Source of the DNA: Cyclina sinensis
Lineage: Eukaryota > Mollusca > Bivalvia > Venerida > Veneridae
Direction: 5' to 3'
Length of the DNA: 64,000 nt
Assembly: GCA_012932295.1 (NCBI GenBank)
Contig: JAAONU010000016.1
Span: 47,523,241 to 47,587,240, forward strand
The translations under genes and the position numbers were made by a program. The notes under the pieces were generated by a model that did not search any database, was not told where the DNA came from, and saw nothing but the letters and a program-made list of their open reading frames with translations. Below are positions 56,085 to 64,000 of this stretch, piece by piece; the stretch's first letter is position 1; the number at the start of each line of letters is the position of its first letter.

Positions 56085-59000
56085 CTTGACTATAAACTGA
56101 GCTGCTCTGTTCATTTGAGACATTGACAAAAACATAAGTTTAAGGTTCTGCACTCAAAACTTGTTTTTAATATATAAGAACTTCTGATAATACCATAAAG
56201 CCATGCACAAACCTTCGACATTTAAGCAGCTATTTTCAACAATTCCATACAGTAAAAGTGTCTTTAAAATGTGTATAAATTTTGATTCCTACCGTTCTTT
56301 CCACAGTAACTTCTGTTGAATCCGTGAGAGTTGATGCTTGGTACTGCTTTTTCGGCTGTCCCATGCCACAACATTCTTTCGTTATCCTTATCTTTGGGAT
56401 AAGTTATGTTGAGTTCTTTACGTTTAGCCGAGTATTGTGTATACAGTGTTTTGTTTTGGATTCTTTCGATCTACAATTATATACAAAATAGTTCTACAAA
56501 TAAACTCATATATTCTCATGTTGTATATTATTTCAATTAGATAGACACATACAAGTCCGGATAATCTGTTGTAAATGAAAGAAATTAAATATGACAGGTC
56601 TGGTTATCCGAAAAAAATGTTGTCATTTTAGAAAATACTTTCAAAAATATCTTGACAAAATTTGGGCATTCAATAAGCAATTAGAAAAAATAGTTTCAAG
56701 AGGCAATTAGAATTCTGTATTTATGACACAAAGGTGGCTTAATACAGCTGGGATGAATTAAGAGTTAATGAAAATTTAGGAGACACTTACAACAAGTGTT
56801 TTCATATAACATTTATTTGAAAATAAATACTTTTCAAAAATATCAAATAACTTTCTTGTTACCTTTATAATATTTGGATTTCTTCCCAGTGTCTTCTTAA
56901 ACTCATTCAATACCTTTTGGTATTCAGAATCCTGTGCATTTAATGTTACAAGCTCTAGATTCTCTTTATCATTCATTTTCTGCCAGTTCTTTGGTATCTC
57001 AAAACTTGCGCCTGTAATATTAAAACAATTTCAAATTCTCATGTTATTTTGTATATATCTAGATGCTGTGTTTTTACTTTGAAATTAAAAAATCAAATTG
57101 TAAGATTAAGCACCGGTTATCAACAACATTCTAATACCATAATAAGATTTGACTAACTGCAGTACATGATTCCAAAATGTCTGAATTGCAGTCTACTATA
57201 AACATGCTGAATTTATGGCTGATTTGAACAAATATGCATGATTTTCGACTTGAAAATCATTCGTTTTTTGTGATCTTCTGAAGATTAGAGAAAGAATAAA
57301 TACTGTCCTATAAATATACCTGCAATAAGATCCCGTCTTATGACTGGAAATTTATTATTTGGTTTTTTGATATCATGTTCCGTCATATTTCCAAAATCTA
57401 TTTCATATTCCCCGCCTGATCTGTCCTTGGTCTTAACTGTCTTGTCTTTATGTTTGTAGGCTGTCTCAATTGTCAGGTTCACACGATTAGGAAATGGAAA
57501 CTCTTTCTGGTCTTTGAGATAGAACCATTTTACTATGTTAGACATAAGTTTGGCCTGGTCTCTCATGTAGACAGATTTATCAGCATTTCTAAGTTGACTG
57601 AGAATAACATTCACAACTTCTGAAACACTTGTAACAAGTCCTACAAGTCTGATGTTACCAAGTTCAAGGTCAACAGCTACATCTACGTGATTGTTTTTCG
57701 CTATTGCTTCTATAACCTTAACCTGAAAATAACATGTATAGTAATACATTATGACCTAAGGGTAATAGTTAAACGGGTGTGCTGCATGTCTGTGTAAATG
57801 CATAGTAAAATGTATTCATAATATACACTTTTGTGTTGAACTTGATTTTATGTTACGATGCAAAGTGAAATTAAGAAGATAATAGTGTAGATATTATGAG
57901 TAAACATGCAGAGAAATGTCTGTTAAAAGAAAGAAAGCAAGCTAAGGCACAAACATTTAATTTTATATTTTATATTGTTTTAGATCGGGGAAATGTGGCA
58001 GTTTGTTTGTTTCGTTGGCACACTCTATCCTCTATCACACTCTAGAACTCGAGATTTAAAATGTCTGGTTTTCACGTAACCATTCAGGTGTAAAGGTTTG
58101 AAAGAACAGCACAAAGAACTACTCTAAATACAGATAGAACTTATTTTTATTTGCTGTTTGTAAAAGTGATAAATAATATATTTATTTATTACTCACATAT
58201 ATTTCCTTTTTATAAAGAAAATGTTATAAAATCCTTAGTTATTTTACAGTCTACATGTATTTGTCATTTGAAATATACACATGAAAGACAAGCTGTACTT
58301 ACATGTTCGGTGGTAAATCTTGGAATGCCAGGATCTTCCATTTTTTTCTCTATCCATTCATTCTCAACGGTCGTTTGTATGCTCTTTGTAGCATTCTGAG
58401 CTTTACCTGTGTCCTCGGCATATATAGTAATAGAATAGTAATCATCACTGTCATCATCGTCTTGTCCTTGTCGTTTCTTGTCCTTTTGGTGGGAAAGTCC
58501 CCTTGTAGGTTGATGTCCACTTTCACTCTGAGGACGACCTTGATGGTCAAACAGGGTATTTTGAAAACACAATTTTTAGATAATTTCAACATAAAGATTT
58601 TGTTTAAGGATTGCAGTATTACCATTGTCCTAGTGTCTGCCAGTCATTAAGTCTTTGAATAATTCAAATAATTTAATTCATTTTAAAATACTTGATGACA
58701 GATGTGGGATAAACAATGACAATTATCGTAAGGAATGCCAAAAGGCTTTAAAGGTGCAGAATCTTCTAAGCCATGTGTCTTATCTAAATGTTTCTTTTAA
58801 TTCAATTATTATGATATGTCTGCCTGTCTGTATGTCTGTCTGTCTGCTGCTGACCTGGAGTTCATTTATTTTGTCCTGTCTTCTAACCATTGGCTTAAAA
58901 TATGACAAAAATATGTATAAAATAAATAAAATTCTAAAAAAAGTGTGCTATAATCTTCATTCTGTCGTTTCATATAATGGTGAATAAAATCGTCACAAGT

Positions 59001-62000
59001 TTATACTTCCCGACAAATAAAAAAACAAACGTACTTTGTTGATTGCAGTCTTGTTTTATAGCGTCACCTTCTTTCTTCAAATAGGCTTCCGTCACCGCAC
59101 CTATAGTAATAATACTTTCAAGTTTCAATCCAAGTATTTTCTGTTATAGATATTTATTATTTTAAATTGAATTGCCATTCAGTATAACTGCAAGTTTAAG
59201 TCCAAGCACATAGTGAATGATTGTGTATTTAATGTTATTTATTTTTGTTCAAGTTGCCATAGTAATATGAAAAACATCTTTTATTAGCAAGCTCAGCTAA
59301 GACACGTTCTGCTATACAGATGTTTTCTTCCTCACAATTTTTTCAAGGATCATTCTACTAGGTAGAACAAAAATAAACCAACAAACACCAAACTGGAATA
59401 GGTAAAGTGATTCGTTAACCAATACTTATTGTATCAAAGTTTACTTTATTTATACTTTTCTGAGTTCAAAAACCTTTCTATATAAAGTAAAATTTTACCG
59501 ACCAAAAATGCCTTTAAAAGAAACGAAACAGATGTGCCATTAATCGAAGTTAGAAAAAAAGTCTTAACAGTTAAAACATTTTTTTCCTTAGAAGATGCAG
59601 TGGAATTACGTCTGAATTATTCTCTTGAATTTTAAAAGGTACAACTTTCTTCAACTTACTCAATTTCATTCAATCGATGTTTCAAAAGAAGCAATTCCAA
59701 CTCAGATAGAACCTTTCAAAAACATATATAAACTACCATCCTAATTTAAGGACTCTTTGTTTCTGCATTAGATTTACCTTTGCTCGGGTCAAAGTCTAAA
59801 TTACAGCTTGCAACAATAGCGTCCGAGCTGTCTTCTGTTAAATCACATTCACGCACATCGACCTTTAAACCTCCGATTTTAAACTCAGCGTGACCTGAGT
59901 AACTCAGTAAGTCAGAGTAACCACTGTCCCAGTTCTTTTCTTCTGTCACAAAAGCCTGTTATTTATCAAAATCATTTTCATTTCTTAACATTAACAAATT
60001 CCCAGAAATAAAGAAAATAAAAGATCTACAGGTTAACAAATTTTATGCTGTTGAAGCTGTGTAACAACATAAAATTCATTTATACAAGATACCTCTAGAA
60101 TTTTTGATATTTCAATAAAACAAAATTTTCATCTAAAGACATTTCCTGAATGACACATTTTCAAACAGTAAATAGACCTTTTCGAATATCCTCAGTGTAA
60201 ATTGTCATCCAGTTTTCAACCATAAAAACATGCTTTTTAGTGATGTAATACATACATGTGTTCTTCCTTTACCATTATTAATTTAGTTATTTTTGAAGTT
60301 TTACAGCTCAAAACCCTACTTTATACAGAAAAAATAAGTTTACGAAAATTATAAAGAAATTGAATGTTCAGATCTTTGTATTTTATGTTTTTTTTTTTTC
60401 GAAACATATCTATTCTTTACTTCCTTCGTCTCCATAATTTTGTATTATTTTTCAATTATTTTGTATTTACAGTAAAACGTAATGACATATGGAGCCCTGT
60501 GAAAATTGCATCAGATAAGACAATAAATTTATTTTCGATTTACTACAACCATTTGTTTTCATATTTTTTTTGGAAAAGTTGAATGTGACAAACTCAAATA
60601 CAACCTCAAACGTTTCGTCATCTTCTTTATAAATCAAGAATCGAACATTCGTAACGGATGACGAAGGGTTTGTTTTGCAAAAGCTTGAAACTGCTTTGAA
60701 CATTTCTTTGGCAACTTTATCTTTAGGATATTTCTGACCACCTGTTCCAATAGCAGGGAAGGATATGGATTTGAACCCATTACTATCTGCTTCTGCAAGG
60801 CAGGCGGTCACACAGTCAGTTATGCCCTGTAAAATAATACAAACCAAATTAAATATGGGTAAACACGACCATTATCTTTGGATGTCTTCAACATTGTATA
60901 GGCGCCGTAAATATAATATAACTACTGAAGATTTCAATGTGTTGTTTTCTTAGTTTCAACGTTGTTTCCTTCATTTAGAGCTGAATGGAAAGACATTTTG
61001 ACATTGCTGTATCCTGCCATATATATATATATTTTTTTCAGTGAGGATGAAAGAATGTCATTACCTGAAAACACACTCGAGGGTTTCGTTCGTTGAAGTG
61101 TCTTAACGTTATGTGGTAAATATTTGAGCATTTTAATCTCCCACCAGTTGTCACGGCGACTTCCCCAACATCAATACCCTTTGGATGTTTTCTTGAACAT
61201 TCTTCCTGTATCTTGTTTCCCCCAGCCGTAAGAATGGCTCTCGACACAGCCCCTTTCTGTAAATTTAAATTTGGTGCAGTTGAGTTCACAATCACATCAG
61301 ACTTTTCTTTTGAGAGCACGCCTTTCACAACTTCAATGTTTACTTTTCCAGTTGACTCTCTCGAATGTCCAGCCTTTTCTTCGTAAGCGCTGATTATTAA
61401 TGCCTTATTTTGTACATCTCCTTGGCTTAAGTGATCTGAAAAACATCAACAAAACCTATAGCAAATATAAATTCAAAGTTGCAGAAAAAGAAAAAAAATG
61501 ATTTAAATGAAGTCTTCATATTTTAGTAATTCTTTGTCAACGACATTGTAGTAATTCTTGCGTACATGTAAGCATAAAGAAAAGTATCCGAAAACAAACC
61601 TTTCCTTTACATGCATGTATATTTATTTTAAGCCTTTCTCAGTGTATTACAATTCCCAAAAACAGTTTGGCGTTTGCTGTCAGAAATAGTCGAAAAAAAT
61701 GTTTTGTCATTTTCTCAAACCGGTTTGCTTTACTAATAATTTTACGTGATTTACAAATGTAATTCAGATGCATCCTTTGATTTGCTACACAGGCTTTTCT
61801 CAATTCCAGAAGTCTTTTGTAATTAGACAAAAGACAAAAAGAATGTTGTAAGATGTTGGTGTAGGTAACATATCTGTCGGTCAGTATGCTCGTTGATCTG
61901 TCAGTAGATTCAGATTAAATCTTACAAGCTTACTATCAACTCGTCACACGTAAGTCGTGATAACTATATGACTCATATTTATGTCGAAGGTCAGTTCGAC

Positions 62001-64000
62001 AAAAGCCATGGTCACATTGGTTTTTAATTATTTAAACGACTCCAGATTGGTAGCTCGATAACTACCAACGACCCTAAGTTGTTCTGAAAGACCATGAGAA
62101 GAGAGACATATTTCTGGTGCCTTTTTATTTGAAATCAAAGTTCGAGTAGTCATCAGTCACTAAAATGTTTCGATAACTCAATAACAACTGGATCTATCAT
62201 TTTGTATTTCACAAGAAATCTGATAACTACAAAAAGATAACTTCTATTTCATCCAATGTCTCTTTATCAAAGGTCAAAGCCACAGTGGTCATCACGTTTT
62301 AAATATGTTCTAATCAGCAACAAAAATAGCAGCGGCTGTGTAGAGTGCAATGTTTCAGTTCGAAAAATAGCAACACATCTCTTTCATCGAATATTTTGAA
62401 AATAAATACATCGACTTTCAACCTTGTATTAAACATTTAAGAAACGAAGCATTACCTAGAACCTTCACATTTGGCATAATAGCTTGTAAGGCATAGACGA
62501 ATGCATCCACAGCTGCTTTGCTAATATCACACAGGAACACTTCCTTTATGCTCGACTCCATTTCCTGTGTAAGGAAAGGTATAAAGGAAAACATTAAAAC
62601 AATTAAATACTTGTTGGAATTACAAATAAATTGCAGCATTTAAACATCAATAATTGCCAGGGAAATGTAAGTAAAGGCTGTCCTCAAAAATACAGCAGAC
62701 ACAAGCTTTCAATTTTAATTCGTAAATTGTTGAAACTATGTTTGCATTACCTGAAAATGCTGATCAAGTGCTTTAACAATTGCCATACAAGACCGATCCA
62801 CTGGAAACATAAACACTCCAGCACTAAGTGCAGACATTGCAATTGATCCGAGATTTCTCTTCTCTGTCTTTTCAATACTTGAGTAAATAGCCTTTTGTAG
62901 GCAGGATTCTTCATCATTGTCACCCCCTTGCCAGTGTGGACAGACAGCATGTGCCACAAACTTGCATTTCAGCTTTCCACCTTTGCTCATAAAAACGTCC
63001 CCTTCAGACAATGAACCTTTGGTTTTAATTCGATTATCGCATTCGTTTTGAATATCTGGGCCACCTGAAGTATGTGAACTTGCATTTTAGCTTATGCTCA
63101 ATATAAATGAGGGTAATTTAAAAAAAAAAAAACATTATTTTTTGTGGTGATTTTAGTGCAGTTTATGTCACCCCAATTGTAACTAGCTAATCAATTATGA
63201 AGTAAATTATTTCCACAATTTTATGTTAGAATAACATGTTAAAACAATCTGACATTAAAGACATAAAAAGAAAGAAAACCACATGGAACATTGTTTACAA
63301 TTGTTTTGTGTCACAATGGACGCGATGTGACACACAAACTACATATGTCACAGTGACGGACACAAACTACATATATGCCACAATGGATGCAATTCACACA
63401 GTACTTAAAAAGTGGGAGATTTGTTTTTGGTGGACTATTGAAGGAAAGTACAGGATGTCCTACGAAAAAGGAGAAAAAAGAGAGCTGAGCACAACAAAAA
63501 TTACCAAAATGTACGTATATCTACCTTTGTTCAGAAAAACTCTGGCTAACCCTCCAGCGTGTTTCAGTTCTTTATTGGCAGCATTTACCAGTACATCTAC
63601 CTGAAGCTCCGTCATATCACCACCAACAACAAATACCTGTGTTTTTATTTGATCAGATAATAATTACGTCTTTTGCTTATCAGAAGAATTATTTACAATT
63701 ATCTTTCTTAACAATGTTTGTTTATACTAAAAGTTATCTTTAAAGATAAATTTGTAAACTTATTGTTTAAAATGTTCTAAACTACAAGTAATGTGTCAAT
63801 GTTCCGAAAACAACTCAAAGTATATACCTTTACACCGGATTTAATAGTTACTTCAGCACACGTTTTAGAGTTGCCGTAAGTGGAGGGTGTCTTACTGGCA
63901 TGCACACTTCTTTTAAAGCCAGCTCCCTGTGTATCGATAATACATGGTGTATTTTTCTCTATCTTCTCAATACAATCTTTTCCATTACTGCTGCCGAAAT
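55783..64000 (-). CDS. PARP14-like ADP-ribosyltransferase, tandem paralogue (gene B, 5' end off window)
   Basis: Thirteen minus-strand exons read continuously: 64000(partial)-63828, 63636-63525, 63064-62751, 62564-62456, 61435-61065, 60826-about 60553, 59942-59778, 59100-59035, 58538-58303, 57722-57320, 57011-56863, 56470-56293 and 56084-55783. Nine of them equal gene A exons 4-12 in phase, and eight in length; the linker exon is longer. Four further exons sit between the first macrodomain and the KH-like/WWE part; they encode a second macrodomain and the first half of a third. Order: macro 1, macro 2, half macro 3, KH-like, WWE, PARP. The catalytic His (WHGT) and Tyr (GVYFAV) are kept. Whether gene B also has B-boxes cannot be told here. 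One donor (end of the 60826 exon) is uncertain. Confidence 0.8.
56293..56470 (-). CDS. Gene B PARP exon with catalytic His
   Basis: IERIQNKTLYTQYSAKRKEL, NERMLWHGTAEKAVPSINS, HGFNRSYCGKN; 178 bases as in gene A. Confidence 0.85.
56863..57011 (-). CDS. Gene B start of PARP catalytic domain
   Basis: GASFEIPKNWQKM and EYQKVLNEFKKTLGRNPNII, same length (149) as gene A exon 10. Confidence 0.85.
57320..57722 (-). CDS. Gene B KH-like end and WWE domain
   Basis: VKVIEAIAKNNHVDVAVDLE, then a WWE-type IVKWFYL and GGEYEIDFGNM. Same length (403) as gene A exon 9. Confidence 0.8.
58303..58538 (-). CDS. Gene B linker and KH-like start
   Basis: Matches gene A exon 8 with a 16-residue insertion (HQKDKKRQGQ) before the DDDDSDD run. 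Donor CAT|GTAAGT. Confidence 0.75.
59035..59100 (-). CDS. Gene B macrodomain 3, second quarter (66 bases)
   Basis: Acceptor ACTATAG before 59100, donor AAA|GTACGT. It encodes GAVTEAYLKKEGDAIKQDC and joins in phase on both sides. The second half of this macrodomain is missing: the next exon is the KH-like linker. Confidence 0.7.
59778..59942 (-). CDS. Gene B macrodomain 3, first quarter
   Basis: Acceptor TGTGACAG before 59942, donor AAAG|GTAAAT. LKVDVRECDLTEDSSDAIVA then SCNLDF is a macrodomain opening with the NAAN motif degraded. Confidence 0.7.
60553..60826 (-). CDS. Gene B macrodomain 2, second part
   Basis: Acceptor TTTTACAG before 60826. GITDCVTACLAEADSNGFKS, ISFPAIGTGGQKYP and VRFLIYKEDDETFEVVFE close the macrodomain. 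The phase needed by the next exon is met by the donor ATG|GTTGTA near 60553; several other GTs would not fit, so this end is tentative. Confidence 0.6.
61065..61435 (-). CDS. Gene B macrodomain 2, first part (absent from gene A)
   Basis: Acceptor TTTTTCAG before 61435, donor CAG|GTAATG. KVNIEVVKGVLSKEKSDVIV, NSTAPN, KGAVSRAILTAGGNKIQEEC and GEVAVTTGGRLKCSNIYHIT give a good macrodomain N-terminal half, with the usual NAAN replaced by NSTA. Confidence 0.8.
61436..62455 (-). other. Gene B intron between macrodomains 1 and 2
   Basis: 1 kb. Positions about 61980-62340 have decayed units (CGATAACT, GGTCACATTGG and AAAGGTCAAAGCCACAGTGG). Gene A has no counterpart for this intron or for the exons that follow. 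Confidence 0.5.
62456..62564 (-). CDS. Gene B macrodomain 1, last strand
   Basis: EMESSIKEVFLCDISKAAVD and a final helix; same length (109) as gene A exon 7. Confidence 0.8.
62751..63064 (-). CDS. Gene B macrodomain 1, main part
   Basis: GPDIQNECDNRIKTKGSLSE, LKCKFVAHAVCPHW, LGSIAMSALSAGVFMFP. Same length (314) and phase as gene A exon 6. Confidence 0.8.
63525..63636 (-). CDS. Gene B macrodomain 1, first part
   Basis: VFVVGGDMTELQVDVLVNAA then NKELKHAGGLARVFL. It has the canonical GG-L-A loop that gene A has lost. Confidence 0.8.
63828..64000 (-). CDS. Gene B exon matching gene A exon 4 (partial)
   Basis: Reads CIEKIEKNTPCIIDTQGAGF and on to the macrodomain, almost identical to gene A. Donor AAAG|GTATAT. 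It continues past the right edge. Confidence 0.75.

Overview
The window is animal nuclear DNA, most likely from a marine bivalve mollusc. It is AT-rich, its genes are split by GT-AG introns, and it carries degenerate GACCTTGACC-type arrays and pyrimidine-rich interspersed repeats of a kind I associate with bivalve genomes. There is no sign of bacterial gene organisation. The species call is inference; the eukaryotic call is firm.

Layout. (1) 75-3073, plus strand: the last six coding exons of WDR6, the WD-repeat partner of the tRNA wobble 2'-O-methyltransferase; the 5' part lies off the left edge. (2) 3.2-31 kb: a gene-poor stretch built of nested mobile elements. It holds two of the three copies of a Helentron/HINE-type non-autonomous element (3787-5234, 15817-17142; the third is at 49607-50936), a 5'-truncated CR1/L2-like LINE (9113-14520) split by an R2-type retrotransposon (9497-13900), two hAT MITEs with visible 8-bp target duplications (17621-18232, 26501-27501), a 1.3-kb foldback element (20340-21671), two degenerate tandem arrays (22.0-22.75 and 23.05-23.75 kb) and an inverted pair of ~400-bp repeats (5.64-6.14 and 26.03-26.43 kb). 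(3) 31500-48782, minus strand: a complete 12-exon PARP14-like gene (gene A here). Its exon phases all agree and give a 1494-residue protein: two B-boxes and a coiled coil (TRIM-like, no RING), RRM, KH-like region, one macrodomain, KH-like, WWE, PARP catalytic domain. (4) 48.8-52.9 kb: intergenic, with the third HINE copy nested inside a related repeat. (5) 52.9-64 kb, minus strand: a tandem paralogue (gene B). Its last exons match gene A one for one, but it carries a second macrodomain and half of a third. It runs off the right edge.

How it fits together. Genes A and B are a segmental duplication that includes about 2 kb of 3' flank. Because B lacks several insertions present in A, it acts as an empty-site reference and lets A's insertions be read to the base, most clearly a 3.6-kb element at a TTAA target in intron 10. 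PARP14-family proteins join ADP-ribose writing (PARP domain) to ADP-ribose reading or removal (macrodomains, WWE), commonly in innate immunity. Here a B-box/coiled-coil module is encoded in the first exon of the same gene. That fusion, the changed macrodomain number between neighbours, and the retrotransposon dimer that looks like template jumping are the observations most worth following.
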